Positions 34,001 through 48,185 of a DNA stretch of 64,000 bases are shown here, one piece after another. The notes below the pieces were generated by a model. It saw only the letters and a list, made by a program, of their open reading frames with translations. It made no database searches and was not told the origin of the DNA. The stretch spans positions 744,001 to 808,000 of the forward strand of contig JADCRB010000007.1 in NCBI GenBank assembly GCA_021464245.1, in the 5' to 3' direction. This DNA is from Carallia brachiata (taxonomy: Eukaryota; Streptophyta; Magnoliopsida; Malpighiales; Rhizophoraceae). The position numbers were made by a program, and so were the translations under genes. Position 1 is the first letter of the stretch. The number at the start of each line of letters is the position of its first letter.

Positions 34001-35169
34001 GCCTGTAATTTTGCTTCTGCTGGTAAACGAGCACTTGAAAAAGATTAATTTTATCACAATCCACCGTGACTTCCCCATTTATTGTTGGCCAAATGTTATT
34101 TTTCTCTTCTTTTTTCTTTGACTACAATTAAGTTGACACGGGGAGATATAAAGTTGCAACAAAATGCAATAATTTATCTTTTTTTTATTTAATATATTTT
34201 TTTACGATTCAACAATTAAAATTATTGTGCATATTGCGTGTTTTCCTATATGTTGCCAACAATCTTTGCTTCTTTTTTTTTTTTTTACATTGTAATCATA
34301 ATTTAAAGAGTTTTACTGTTTAATTTAATTTTAAATATCAATAAAATTATCATACAATTCATCTAATAATATTTAATAATTTATTTTTTTTATATTTTAA
34401 TTATCTAATAATTTATATCATTTTATTTTACTAAAATATTATTACTTAATATTTCTTGAATTTAAATTCACTAAAAGTTAGACTATTACCGCCAGACTAG
34501 GCCAAATATTTAATTTCTATCCGTTTTAAATTCAAGATACAAAATTTAAGAGTTTCGACTATTTTAACTCATCCAGCAGACCAATATTTCATCCTATCCA
34601 TAGTTAGGAAAGCAAAACGAGAAGTTAAATTTGGATACTTTAATGTTTGGGACGAAGTATAGTCATATGCTTTGACATTGACGTGATATTTATTGGTTTG
34701 GGAAGAAGAATCGTCATCTGCTTTGACATTGACGTGGCTTGGCTCCCAGGTGGAGTGGGAATCGGTTGGGGGGCTTTGGACCGGAACTCCACTGCATTGG
34801 AGTTGGCCACCGAATCAAAAAACTTTCCGGCCACCAAAACTGCCAAAGTCCCTCAATAAGAGGCCTAGTTTTCTGTGTAGATTCAACAAAACTCAACTCT
34901 TGAGACAATCTATCCATGAAAAGGACGACAACAATGGTCAAAGACTCAAACTTTCTCGCTGTTTCTGGACAAACTAGCCATTATCAACTCAAGTTAGCCT
35001 GAATGTAATATTGGAGGTTTTTTTTTTTTTGAGGTAAACACTGTTTCTCTCTCATTTTCTGGGTCATTTCTGTTCAGCATCTGAATATTTTCTATTTTAA
35101 CATTTTGAATCTTATTGGGTCTGGACAGGCATCCAAAGAACGTACCAGAATTGTAGTTTTCATCAAAAG
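31067..35169. other. spacer between the PPR and EOL2-like genes
   Basis: AT-rich, with an (AG)n tract at about 32257-32284 and several poly(T) runs. The last 500 bp probably hold the EOL2-like promoter and leader: a possible leader-intron acceptor, TCTGGACAG, lies at 35121-35129. No gene or transposon ends were recognised. Confidence 0.45.
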
Positions 35170-38100
35170 ATGCGTGGCCACAAGCTCTTGGATAGATTCA
35201 AGGGCGCCCAAGTTCATGCCTTGGGCTCCCCAGACGCCACTGCTGGTTCAAGGGGCAAACTTTCAAAATCCAAATTCACCAGCTCTGACTTGGTGGCTAA
35301 ATCTTTGCTGCTTCCTTATGGGTTCCCTTCTACTGAGCTTCTTGAGCCACCCATAGACCCCCACTTGAAACCTGTATACCATGTGGAGTCCTTAGCCGAT
35401 GTCTATCATCGCCTTGAGAATTGCTTACAATCGGACAAGTCATTTTTATACATGGAACAATATCCCTTTTATGCAGCTTAGGTGATGCCAAGCTGCTTAG
35501 GAGGTGCCTCTGCTCTGCGAGGCAATTCGCTGGTGATGTGCACTCAAAGGTAGTGCTTTCTGCTTGGTTAAGATATGAGAGGAGAGAAGATGAGTTTATT
35601 GATGTTTCATCAATGGACTGCAGTGGCTACATTCTTGAATGTCCTAAGGCTGCTTTGGTTTCTGGGTATGATTCCAATTCAGTTCATGATCGTTGCCAAT
35701 GTAAACAACATTGTGCTGAGTTGGTTAATTCTCAGACTCTTAGTGACAACGAGTGTTTGGGTTTGGAGGAAGATGGCGATGTTGCATTTTGCATTAATGA
35801 TGAATTGGTTCATTGTGTTAGATTCAAAATTGCTGCCCTCTCAAGCCCATTAGAGGCAATGCTGTATGGTAGCTTTGTGGAATCAAGAAGGGATAAGATT
35901 GATTTTTCTAATGATGGTATATCTGTGGAGGGAATGAGAGCTGTGAAAGTGTACAGTAGGACTAGGAGAGTTGATTTTTATTGTCCAGAAATCGTCTTGG
36001 AATTACTTTCCTTTGCGAATAGGTTTTGCTGTGAGGAGATGAAGTCAGCTTGTGATGCTTATTTGGCTTCATTGGTCTCCGGGATTGAGGATGCATTGAT
36101 TCTTATTGATTATGGTCTGGAAGAAAAGGCAAATCTTCTTGTAGCTTCTTGCTTGCTGGTGTTGCTAAGAGAGCTTCCAAATTCTTTGTATGATCAAAGA
36201 GTCACTAAAATTTTTTGTAGCTCTGAGGCTAGAGAGAGATTGGCCATGCTGGGGAGTGCATTATTCTTGCTTTATTATTTCCTAAGCCTGGTGGCCATGG
36301 AAGAAAATATGCTATCAAACACAACTGTGACTTTGTTGGAGAGACTGGAAGAATTTGCAGTAGAAAAGTGGCAGAAGGCCCTTGCTCTGCATCAACTGGG
36401 CTGTGTGTTGCTTGAAAGAGGAGAATACAAGCATGCTCAGTTTAGTTTTGAGGCAGCTGCACAGGCAGGCCACATTTATTCACTAGCTGGAGTTGCAAGG
36501 ACAAAGAACAAGCAAGGTCAGCAGTATTCGGCTTATAGGTTGATAAACTCTCTTATTTTTGAGCATAAGCCAGTTGGATGGATGTACCAAGAGCGGTCTT
36601 TGTATGGCGTGGGACAAGAGAAGATGACAGATTTAAATGCTGCAACTGAACTGGATCCAACCCTTCCATTTCCCTATAAATATAGGGCTGTGAGGTATGT
36701 GGAAAAGAAAGATATTAGAGCAGCTATCTCAGAGGTTGATAAATTTATTGGGTTCAAGCTCTTACCTGATTGCCTGGAATTACGGGCTTGGTTCTTCATC
36801 TCGCTTGAGGATTATGAAAATGCTTTGAGAGATATTCGAGCAATTTTAACACTGGAACCCAAGTATAAGATGTTTCATGGGAAGGTGAACACTCATCACT
36901 TGATTGAGCTTCTCGGCCAGCAGGTTCAGCGGTGGAGTCAAGCTGATTGCTGGATGCAACTTTATGATCGATGGTCTTCTGTTGATGACATAGGCTCTCT
37001 TGCTGTCCTACATCAGATGCTGGAAAATGATCCTAGGAACAGCTTGTTGAGGTTTCGACAATCTTTGCTTCTTCTACGGTATGTTCTGTCATTGCACTCA
37101 TTTAATTGTGCTGTAAAACAGCTGCACTATTTGCCTTTCTTTATCTCTGAAATTGCCTTGGATTCATTGGAGACACGTTCCTATGGTGGATATTGGAATT
37201 TCCTTGTCAAAAGATCATAAACTCATATCTTAGTTTGGGATCATTATCCTAGCATGCTTGTTTCATGAAATTCTGCAAGTTGATGCACGGGATTTTGTTG
37301 ATACCTGTTTTGTTGTAACCCTAGCCCCATCTAATTTTATTCCATGAAGTGGTAAAACATCTCGTTGTCTTGCACTCAGAAATGACCAAGGAATCTGACC
37401 CGGTGATGCAATGCATTAATTTCTGCTTCACAATTAGCACCGAACTTTATCTACATTTAATAAAAATGGGTTGTGTGTGATAGGTTGAATTGTCAAAAGG
37501 CTGCAATGCGCTGTCTGCGAATGGCGAGAAACAATTCTGGTACTGAGCATGAAAGGTTGGTTTATGAAGGATGGATTTTTTATGACATGGGCCACCGTGA
37601 AGAAGCTCTTGCAAGAGCTGAAAAATCCATTTTGATCCGGAGGTCATTTGAAGCTTTCTTCCTCAAAGCATACACATTGGCTGATACATATTTAAATGCT
37701 GAATCTTCATCTCATGTCATCCAACTCTTGGAGGAAGCTCTTAGATGCCCTTCAGATGGTCTTAGGAAAGGACAAGTGAGTAATAACTAAATACAAAAGG
37801 ATCTTTTGCCCGTACTTTGATGACTTGTTGATTATGCTCTCTGATATGCTGCAGGCATTGAATAATTTAGGAAGTATTTATATGGATTTCGGTAAGCTGG
37901 ATAGGGCTGCAGACTGTTATACAAATGCTCTTAACATCAAGCATACAAGAGCTCATCAAGGGTTGGCACGTGTCTATCATTTAAGAAATCAGCGAAAAGC
38001 TGCATACGATGAGATGACCAAGCTGATAGAGAAGGCACAAAATAATGCATCAGCATATGAGAAACGGTCTGAATACTGTGACCGCGAGATGGCAAAATAT

Positions 38101-39121
38101 GATCTTAATATGGCAACACGGTTGGATCCACTGAGAACATATCCGTACAGATACAGGGCAGCTGGTATTCATCGTGACCCTTCCCCTGTCTGCTCATTTT
38201 ACTTATTTTCCATGCAACTGGGTGGTTCATATGCCATAGTCGCCATTTAGATTTTGTTGTCATCTGTTTTTCTTATTTTTCGGGAAGGGGGAGATGGGGA
38301 TGATGGTGAAGATTGATCGTGGATGTAAAAAGTCTTTTGAGTCTTAACTGCCCTTTTACTCACCAATTGTAAATGATTCAAGTGGCATCTCTCCGAATTG
38401 CAACAGCTAATGCATTACATTTGGTGCACTGCTTGGATGAGAACAACTCTCTTTTGTTGTTATCGTTCAATCCTTTAAAGCAGCTTATGTTTTGCTCACT
38501 ATGCGACCATAACCACCCGCACAATAATCTGCAGACCTTAGGTAGCTGTTCTTCCCATAGTCATATGTTCGGGATTGTTGAATGTTGTGTAATCATTTGG
38601 CCCTGGTCTTTCTCCCATTGACCTTGCCATCTCTGTATGCTGCTAGATAAATTTATCACCCTTCCTTAAGCACCAATAGGTTCTCCTTTTTATTTTCCTT
38701 GTAATTTTTCTCCCTTCAATTATCATGTTGAGTTGGTTAAACGGAGAATTGAGTAGGAACCTTATCACTGAAGTTTTACAGTTATCTCAATTGATTTTAG
38801 TCTCCATTTTTCTTTTCTTGTTCAATTATGCTATTGTCTGTGAAATCCCAAGCCACTTCTAACACTTTGAATCTCTTATCTCCAGTGCTGATGGATGATC
38901 TGAAAGAAAATGAAGCAGTGGAAGAGCTGACAAAGGCCATAGCTTTCAGACCCGAACTGCCAATGCTTCATCTTCGAGCGGCATTCTACGAGTCAATGGG
39001 GGACATAAATTCTGCTCTTCAAGACTGCAGGGCAGCTCTCTGCCTGGAACCAAATCACACTGATACGCTTGACTTGTATAATAGAACACGGGAGCACACT
39101 GCTTGTCAGAAGAACGTTTGA
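35170..39121 (+). CDS. EOL2: ETO1-like protein, EOL2 type (BTB-TPR adaptor of a CUL3 E3 ligase)
   Basis: Adaptor that binds type-2 ACC synthases and targets them for ubiquitination, limiting ethylene synthesis. Exons 35170-37078, 37484-37775, 37855-38164 and 38886-39121 join in phase with GT-AG introns; with one base restored the product would be about 915 residues, as in the family. The start MRGHKLLDRFKGAQVHAL matches EOL2-type N termini. A BTB domain follows (RFKIAALSSPLEAMLYGSFV to LSFANRFCCEEMKSACDAYL). TPR repeats follow, with family-typical GWMYQERSLYGVG, ATELDPTLPFPYKYRAV, ADCWMQLYDRWSSVDDIGSL, FRQSLLLLRLNCQKAAM, GQALNNLGSIY and YPYRYRAAVLMDD. Near 35455-35470 the frame slips by one missing base (YMEQY then LLCSLGDAKLLRRCL), beside CCC/TTTT runs. 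The downstream receptor-kinase gene is convergent, 0.9 kb away. Confidence 0.9.
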
Positions 39122-40013
39122 GTGGCAATATGCATTCTACGATGAAGTATGGAGAAGACAATTTTGCTGTTGACCACTTTCCATGCCCACCTTTGATCTT
39201 TTTTCTCCGCTCCCCTGGAAAGCATCGTCTGTGTGCATATATCATTGCGAATTCGATGATGAAAGTCCAAAGATTACTGAAAACAGCTCCTGGACAAGTT
39301 CAGTGAAAGTTGGTCATTTGAAATCAGGTCCACATGATCAGGGACTGAAGTCAGGAGCTCCACCGTGGTAAAATGGCACAGGTTTTGCAGTTTCTGTCTG
39401 CGTTAGAAATGGGATCTTCATTCTTCCTTTCTCAATTCTTGTACATAAACAAACTTATAAGTTATCTACAAATGGACATTGTTTTGCTGCAGTTTTCTTT
39501 ATATTATGACTCATAGATTAGAACTGAACTAAGTGAGGCATGGATCAGCAAAGGGAAAGGAATTCCTTTTGTTCTCAAATTAATGAGTATTGTTGTTTTG
39601 GGTATTCCCACATGATCCTTGTCAGCCATCCTTCCATTTCTTCACTTTCGTTTCCCTGTTACCACTGCCCCTCAGAAAGAGTTCCAAGCATCCATAGAAT
39701 TACAACTGGGAAGGACTTAAATTTGTTCTCATTAAATGAAAGCAAGTTTGAACAGGATTTAACTTGAACAGCCGGCAAGCTCAACATATATTTGATCTCT
39801 TCATGCGAAAACTCATACAATTAATTTTAACAATTGCCAAAGAATATAGCAAAGGAGAGGCCAGCGTATCTTTGTGGTTATATACAAATATCATGTTCTC
39901 TTCTTGAACTTCGACGCATATATTATCTACAGGAAAAAAAAAAAATCTGCTTTTCAGATGGACAGTAAAATCAGGGAATTTTCCCATCCAAGCCTCAGCA
40001 TGACACTGACCTC

Positions 40014-43000
40014 TCAACTTCCTTCCGCAGACATAATTTCAAGTTCAGCCCACCAAAGAGGAGATAATTTTGGTGATGCTCCATCAGGTCCCATTGACGT
40101 TACCTCTTTTAGCTTAGCAGCAATCTCCCTCATTGTTGGTCTCTCTTCCGGATCAGGATGGATGCAAATCTTTACTACTTCAAGCAATTTCTCAAGCTCA
40201 TCCTCTACAAAAGTTTTTAGAGTTGGATCCACTATTTCTCTTAGCGGTTGCTCCCCTCTCAGATAGCTTGACACCCAGTCTGCAAGAGAGCCATCATCAA
40301 CTACGCATGGCATCCTACCGGTTATCATTTCAAACAAAATAACACCAAAGCTGTATGTATTGGTCGCCGCAGATGCTGATGGTGTTTCTAAAAGCCCCAT
40401 GGAATCTGAATGAATCTTTGCCGCAGTTGCTTCATTCCAGAAACTGAAGTATGATATTTTGGCAGCATAGTCTTCAGTCAGGCATATGGAGGAAGATTGC
40501 AGGTTTTCCTGGATTATGGGTGGAGTTAACTGGTGCATGTACTCGAGACAATATGCCATTCCCATTGCTATTCGTACTCTCATTCCCCAGTCCAAATGTT
40601 CTGCTTCTTTTACTGCAAGAACTCAAGAATTCAAGGTACTCACCATTACAAATAGCTTCGAATGACATCATTTCAATTGTGCATAAAGGCTGTGGCTGAT
40701 ATCTTCAGCACATCCACATTTGAGTGTGTAGAATCATATGTAAATCCACCAAGGATTTACCCAGTAGGTTAAGGAAATCAACTTAGAATGCATATGTATT
40801 AAGGTACTAGTCAGTCAAGGCAGTTGAAAAGGGCAGACTTGGGCCGCCTTAGAAGAATTAGAATGGAGAATAAGGACATGTTTTGCTAGAAGAACAAGAA
40901 CAAAATAGATCAACTAAATGTGCATAGCAAACACCTCTAGGCAATAGAAATCAACATCCTTTAGGTACAGTAAAAGGCATGATGCACACAACAACGAAAA
41001 ATGAGACTGCCATATATACATGTTTTCTTCATACTTATAACTTGCAGAATACACCAAAATTTTATCTTATTTCCAGGGAGTATTGTTAATTATGAACACC
41101 AGACTAACTTTTCTGAGAATGTAATACACATCAAAAGAAGTATTTGAAAATATAGGATACTTACTGTGCAGATGTTCAAAGAGAGTCCCATTAGGAGCAT
41201 ACTCAAAAACCATCATTCTCGTGAAAGGCTCATCTTCTTCACAGTATCCTATGAGGTTGACAAAATTCTTGTGGTTCACCTCTGACAATGTGTCAATCTG
41301 AGAACAAGAGCACAATGGCATTTAGAGACTCCCAAACTTAATGCAAGAAGTTGAGTAATTTCAGTTTCCAGTACCTTATTTCTAAACTGAGCTTCTAAAT
41401 TCTTTGACCAATCTTCACGAGATTTGACCGCCGCAGATGTCACAGCTATTTCAACCCCACTAGATAGAGTCCCCTTATACACTGTGCCACCTATAAAGGA
41501 GCCAATTATATTGCTGAAATCCTCACAAGCAGCTTCAAGTTCTGACCTCTGGAGCTTTGGTACACCTGAAATAGCACACCATAAAAAACAAGTGTATAAT
41601 TATGCAGAACAGCATCAAAGAAAAATGGAAGGACTTGCATTATGTCTTGTGTGTCCACATTTATGTTCTTTTTTCTGCAAAAGAATACCTGTCACAAATG
41701 CTTTTTGTAGTTGTCCACTCAACCCTGTTGCCCAAGGTCTGACAGTGACTACCTTGCTGCTTCTGAAGAAGATAAAACCAATGGCAGAAAGCAAAATAAG
41801 CACAGAACCCCCAACAACGACTGCAATAAGAACTACACGATGTTTTGCCTCCGAGTGATTATCTGCCATTTGACCTAGACCTGAACCTGGAGCCATTGAA
41901 ACTCCATTTGGTTGTCTTGGTGAAAAACCAATAACTAGGGAATTTGCTGGAGCTGCTGAAGATGGAGCTGGAGCAACAGTGGGTGAGGGTGAAGGAGACA
42001 AAGGGATGCTATTGGGGGATTCTATTGGAGGAAACGATGGAGATTCTGAAATAGATGGTGATGGGTAGATGATAATGACGGTGACAATGACCCTGATGGT
42101 GCCAAAGACAACAATGGAGATCCTACCGGTGGAAATAAAGGAGAAGATGATGGTTCAGAATGACTGTGGTGAGCTTTACTACTGCTTGATTTGTGTGAAT
42201 TTGGGGCATTGGGAGCCTGCAGCAAAATCCTCTGACCTAAATTTCCAGGCTGAGCTATTTTCCTGGCAAAGAAAGGAGGTCTGTCATGAAGCTGGCATAC
42301 ATAAAGTGTCAAAATATTAAACATGTCAGCATAGCCTACAAAAGGAGTAGAATTGGGACTACAAGACAGGAGAAGTTAGCACATGTCAAAATATTAAGGC
42401 ACATGAGAAGTTGCTCTGTATTCTTACACCCCCCCCCCCCCCGGGGGGGGAGGGGGGCACGCGATTTCACCATGTCCCTCATTTTGTATATTCAAATGTA
42501 TTCTATAAACTGTACTCAGATGGCAAAGTAAACTAAGTAAAGAACAAATCATCACTAAAAGGAAGAAAAAATCTTCACAGATGACAACAACAATTAATTC
42601 TTCCAAGGGGGAAAGCAAAAGGCACTTCTCCTATCCTTAAATCCTTCTTCAACTTCTTCTCAGACACATATCTAAATTGCCTGAAGATTGAAAAAAGGAA
42701 GAAAAACAGCTGGAAATTTTCTTACCAAGGAATATATCTGCTGTTACATGAACCCCTTAGGTGGTTCTCATCTGCCTGAACTTCAGAAAGCACCTTAAGC
42801 TCATAAAGTTCAGGAGATAGGCTACCAGGAATTCGTTATTGTCAAGTAGGCTGCAACAAGATTCAGATGATAATTCAGCAAAAGCAACAAGGCCCAAGGA
42901 AAATTTTTTGTATGCGTGCACAATCGTAGTTAGAAAGAATTAACATACAGGGACGTCAGTGACAGATTGTTGGCAAATTCAGATGGAAACGGCCCACTAA

Positions 43001-44325
43001 AATTGTTATATCCCAAGTCCAAGACCTCCAATTCCTTTAATTCTCCAATCTCTTTGGGTACATTGCCGAAGAAAGAATTGTTACGCAAAATACTGTCAAA
43101 AAGAAGTGCAATTAGAGAAACTCTGAGCACAAAAGAGATCACTCCAATATTATTGTTCAGGACGAAGTTTGAGCTTACATAGATTTCAAGTGATCCAATC
43201 TCCCCAGTTCAGGTGCCAGTGTCCCTTTGAGACACAAATCCTTCAAATGCCTGAAAATTACATTGCTGACATCAGGGTAACAAACAGAAGATGCAGAGAA
43301 ATTAATAAATCCTCAGTGATTAACAACTCAATTAGATTAATCAATATCTCCATCAATATGGCACAATGAAATGACGCAAAATAAAAGGTCAAAACAGAAT
43401 ATGGTAGATAGTGGACATAAGACAAGAAAACAGACGATTTGAGAATTGCTTTACACAGGCCAGCCCACATAAATTTGCAAATATCCACTATAGGAACACC
43501 ACATACGCAGGATTCAATGGCATCTGATTACTTCAAACAAGAGCTTTATACTATGGCTAACTTCTCCTATGCCATTCCAACTCCTAATGCCTAACAATGA
43601 TGAAAACCTCCATCAATTGCTCCCTCTGCGACACGTAACCTGAATCTTGAAATTCTAATTTGAACGCTCGATCTGAAACCAATACTTTTCAGAGGGGCAT
43701 TTCAAATAAATCATTCATCCAAAATCCGCTGCATTATGTTGGCAAAAAGCCACAGACAACATTCAATTCCATAACAAAACGCCAATCATCAATAACCACA
43801 ACACTGCCGGTATCCAAATTCCAACCAGCATATACAAGTCAAAGAACAAAAGATAACAGTCACAAACTTTCATAAAACCTTGCAAAGTTCCGTACTTTTC
43901 CAGCCAAAACAACCAATCAAAACTGAGACCAAACTAATTACTCACAAGATCACCACTTTTCCATCAGAGCACTCAACCCCAAACCAAGAACACGGGTCAG
44001 CATCTCCATATTTCTGATCCCAATTCAACAAAGCTCCAAATGGGTCTTCCTCAACTCTCTCCCGGAACCTCAATAGAGCCAAACCTGCGCATTTTCAATT
44101 TGAAATCAAGTAAAAAGAACGAAACTTTTCATCTCCAATCACTGTACTGACATGAAAAAAAAAACCACCAAAAGAAAAAGAAAAAGTTGACAGCATAGAA
44201 AGCATACCTTCAGTGTTTAGAGCAGAGCAAAAGCTGGGATTCTGATGATAAAATAGAATCAACACCGCCATGAAAATCTCCACCGCCTGGAGCTTGACCC
44301 GATTCAATCCCCACCGTCCATCCAT
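40014..44325 (-). CDS. LRR receptor-like pseudokinase (MRH1/MDIS-type)
   Basis: Exons on the minus strand: 44325-44208, 44084-43946, 43250-43179, 43092-42949, 42850-42726, 42291-41689, 41565-41375, 41297-41165 and 40612-40014. Order: signal peptide (VEIFMAVLILFYHQNPSFCS), LRRNT with DADPCSWFGVECSDGKVV, about four LRRs (LKGTLAPELGRLDHLKSI, NNSFFGNVPKEIGELKELEV), a Ser/Pro-rich stalk, one transmembrane helix (VVLIAVVVGGSVLILLSAIG) and a kinase-like domain. The kinase lacks the ATP-binding Lys (VEIAVTSAAV), has no HRD motif (PPIIQENLQSSSI) and no DFG (AKISYFSFWNE), as in the MRH1/At5g45840/At2g40270 group, so signalling would be by scaffolding. Root-hair and pollen-tube roles are known for relatives. 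Two single missing bases (about 42825 and 42065) and a phase mismatch at the junction of exons 5 and 6 interrupt the frame; the kinase exons are clean. Confidence 0.88.
42429..42457. repeat. C14-G8-A-G6 homopolymer block in a receptor-kinase intron
   Basis: Fourteen C are followed directly by eight G, then A and six G. It is perfectly self-complementary over 16 bp and lies in the intron between the last LRR exon and the stalk exon. See the finding for possible explanations. Confidence 0.9.
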
Positions 44326-47300
44326 TCCTGAAAGATGATCAAAACTTACTTCCTTCTTCTTACAACCTCGTCTTGTGTTCTATATTATCAACCTTAAACC
44401 TCTCCTTTCGATGAAATTACAAAAATAAAAAAGAACGCAGCAAAGGTCTATAGAAAGAGAAAAGTCTTCTACAGTATTATATTAGAAGTGGCGGAAGCTC
44501 ATTTGGACTAGAGGAGAAGAAAGCGCGTGCGTATCGGTGAATTTTGAATTTTTAAAAAATAAATAAACAAATAAATAATCATAAAAAGAATTGGGTTGTC
44601 AGACAGAGCGGAACCTTTCGGATACAAGGAGTCCGAGATCGGCCATTTTTTTGAGGCGACGCGTCAAAAGGACAAATGGTTTCGGGGTTTTGGGGAGAGT
44701 TTTTTAAGCGGGGAGTAGTAGTAATAAAATCTTCCGCGGCGATCCAGTGGCGATGGCGGCGGCTTCTGTTTTGTTGGGTTGCACCGCTGCGGATGATTGA
44801 CTGACTCAACTCCGTCCAGTTTTTAACTTCATTTATATTTATAGCGCCGTCCTATTTACGTCCACCTGTTGCTCACGTGCCTTATGATAATTCTCTTGAC
44901 AAGAAAAAAATGGTGATGTTTTTGTTTTTTGTTTTCACCGAAAAAAAAAAAAAAAAACCTGGATCCGCCTGACAGTTTTTAGGAATGAGATGAAATTTGA
45001 CCCGCAACGTATCCAACCTACCTTTACCACATAATTTTAAAATTTTCTATCGGGAAATTTTTGAAGCACAAACAGCAAATCTGGAAAATATTTTTTACTT
45101 TTTCTGTCATAAAAAAAAAGAAAAAACTTTTTTACTTTGAATCAAATAGTTAATACTCATTTTAAGTGACTATCCGATGTAATAATTTTGTAGTAATTTT
45201 ACGTATTTTTTTTACTTTTGACCTAAGTATGAATCTCACGGATAACGCTTTCTTTACTGTACCTTATACCCCTAATTTCAAATTTATTAACATTGATTTG
45301 TTCATTGTAGGGAATGACGAGGAGACTTGTTTGGGTCTAACAATCCTTAGGTGATAGGTCCATTCTTATAAGTTGAGTTAAATAGGGTAAAATAAATAAG
45401 GTGCTCCGACCCTGACCCACAAATTTAAAGACCAGCATATCCGCGATAGATTTTTTTTCGATCAAAATAAAGGTACACTTTATGTGACAGCTCGATTAGT
45501 AAGTTAGTGTATTTTCTCTCGTATTAATTATAGTTTGAGTTCTATATTATTGCCACCTTCTAATAAATAATATTTATATTGAGAGGTAGTATTGAATTTT
45601 AAATTTATTAATATTATTGTTATTCTTATTATTATTTCAAGTGGTACTTTCCTTAGTGATCTGATTTCTTACTTCCTTTATTAGTCTTTGTTTGAATACT
45701 ATCACAGCTGTTTGCTTCTTAATAAATGGAGTAAAAAGTGCGATGTTGAATACTAAACTCATTAATATTATATTAAAATGCGAAGAATATTACTCAAATT
45801 TAATAATTTTTAAATAATAAATCTTATATATTATGAAGGTTTAATTACCTCTAATTGAACTCTCGTGTAATAACGTTTTTACTAGCGCAAAAAAACGAGG
45901 TTAGGAAGAAGTCACTTCATTGGAAGAATATTATTATTCTTTTGACAACTCAACCACGCTGAAGGCCATGTGGATATATGTGTCCCATTGCCTATACTGG
46001 ATGTGTAGATCGGTCATGGCCAACCCCGTTTGATTGGTTGCTAGAAAATTCCATGTTCCGGATGACTCCTGTTTGGTTCAATTCTGATTATGGTCTTAAA
46101 ATAATCAGTTTTGGTTTGGTTCCACGATTTTGAGAGAAATGGAACCCAACCGTCTGAACATAGTATTGTTTCAATTCTAGATTTAAGCCAGTTTCCATTT
46201 TGGATCGGGTTTTTAGTCAGTTTAGGTTACAATTTAGTTCAAGTTCCAAAAAAATTCCACCATTTTTATTTTTGAAAGATAAAAGGAAAATAGTTTGTGC
46301 TCTTTTTGTAGAATGGTCGATCCCAAACCGGCAGTATAATCAACTTGTTTTGGAAAAAAATGAACCCTAACCAAACCGTCTTTCTCATGGTTCACATCTA
46401 ACCGAACCGATGAACCCATTCTAATTATAATTCCATTTTTTTTAGGAAAATATATTTTGGGTTCGACTTGCAACCTTGGTAATTTGCTGTAGCCCACATG
46501 AATTTCATTATCCCTTGTCGGCTTTCTCACGTGAAATTGTCAATGGTACCAAATTATTGTTAGGCAGTTATTGTTATACCAGTTCCAATTTTCGAAACAA
46601 TCAAATTGTATTTTTATATTTTATTTAGTCGCAAGTCAAATGGGTATAAAAAGAATAGAAAAAATGTATGGCAAAAAAAAAATTTTTCAAACAGTATTTA
46701 TATTATAATAAGAGTATATTTTGTGGAACTACAATAATAAAAAGTTGTATGATTAAGTATTATTATATTTTTTGAATTTATTTTTTGATTGTTGTTACAT
46801 AAAATATACTCATTATTGTAATCTGGATATTATTTAGATAATTTTTTTTAGTTTGGCATGTAATAAAGCTCGAAAAAGAAAGAACAATTGGTTTGTTTTT
46901 GGCAACTAAAATTGTGATATTAAATAAATACAAATGCGAATGTTTGATAATGTATCACACGTGCACACTAAGGTTGACCAGATAAATCTTTCATTAATCG
47001 ATTTATTGCGAAGGAATTAACAAATCATTTCAAGAGTTTAATAATTCAACTTTACTTAACGTAATCAGGAGCTGGTATCAAATCTAGACTATTCACCTTT
47101 CGTTCGCTTAAAGTTCGACCTGATACGAGTCTAATGCAGTTTTTTCTAATGCGTGTGGTGGTTGTTAGAGTTTCATAGATTATCTTTTATTAATTATGAA
47201 TGAATTTCACACAATAACTTAATTTTTAAATTTTTTAACATGAAATCAGCACTTTATGGTCGATTTTGGGTCAAGAGTTCTCAATAATAGTGATGAGACC

Positions 47301-47657
47301 AATGATTCTAATAATGTATTATGCGCATGTATCCTCTGGCCTTCTTCTCATTGGCTATTGGTTTTTGTTGCTTTCTCGAAAGTTCCCACGTCAAATCTAC
47401 ATTCTTTTTGGTACGTCAGAAAATTTATCTACACGTAAAATTTGCGGTGGTTTGGTTGGCATACTTTAGTGCCTGGACCCGCCTTTATTGACCATTTGTT
47501 TAGGGGCCAAACCCGAAGCCTCGTCTTGACAGAATATTTACTTATTTCTCAGGCGGAGAGGTTGTCCTGTTCTTTTTCCTGTTTTCCCTCATATTTAATC
47601 TCTGGCTGATGCAAGTGGAATAGGTCCACTTCAACCTTGAAGTCCGCAGGCCTGCAT
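44326..47657. other. promoter of the receptor pseudokinase and spacer
   Basis: Bases 44326-44880 are a GC-richer promoter/leader region upstream of the minus-strand gene. Beyond that is AT-rich spacer. 46040-46440 is rich in GGTT(C/T)GGTTTGG-like and AACCGAACCG-like words in opposite orientation, probably an old foldback repeat. No gene recognised. Confidence 0.4.
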
Positions 47658-48185
47658 CTAAGAAATACTGATACTTTTAAAATGAAAGGCACACGTATTA
47701 GATCTGACACTCATTTGATATTTTATAAATATGTATCAAATATTTTGAAAGGTGTCTAATAAAAAAAGAAATTTTAGATACGCGTATTGGATACTTCTAA
47801 TTTATGTGTTGGATACTTCTAATACACGTCTTAACATTTTTATATATATTTAAAATTTTAATTAATATATTATACGTACACTTATATATTATTTACTTAA
47901 ATATTTTGTTTTATATATATATATATACACACACATTTTTTAAAAAATTATGAACAAAATACAAATTATATCATAAAATATTATAATAATAATAATTATA
48001 AATTATATGTAGAAAAAATTTTAAATTTATTAAAAATATTTAAATTATATACATACATATATAATATTTAATTTATTTTATAACCGTGTTTACGTCGTCT
48101 CTGTATTCTAATTTTTTTAATATTTCCGTGTCTCCGTATCCGTGTCGTGTCGTTTTTGTATCTCGTATCTGTATCCGTGCATCAT
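47658..48185. mobile_element. unclassified MITE-like insertion with 10-bp target duplication
   Basis: AGGCCTGCAT occurs at 47648-47657 and again at 48186-48195, exactly bounding a 528-bp AT-rich segment. The right end carries CCGTATCCGTGTCGTGTCG and GTATCCGTGCATCAT; the left end has CTAAGAAATACTGATACTTT and later ACACGTATTAGAT, loosely complementary to it. The 10-bp duplication favours a Mutator-like element. Non-coding. Confidence 0.6.
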
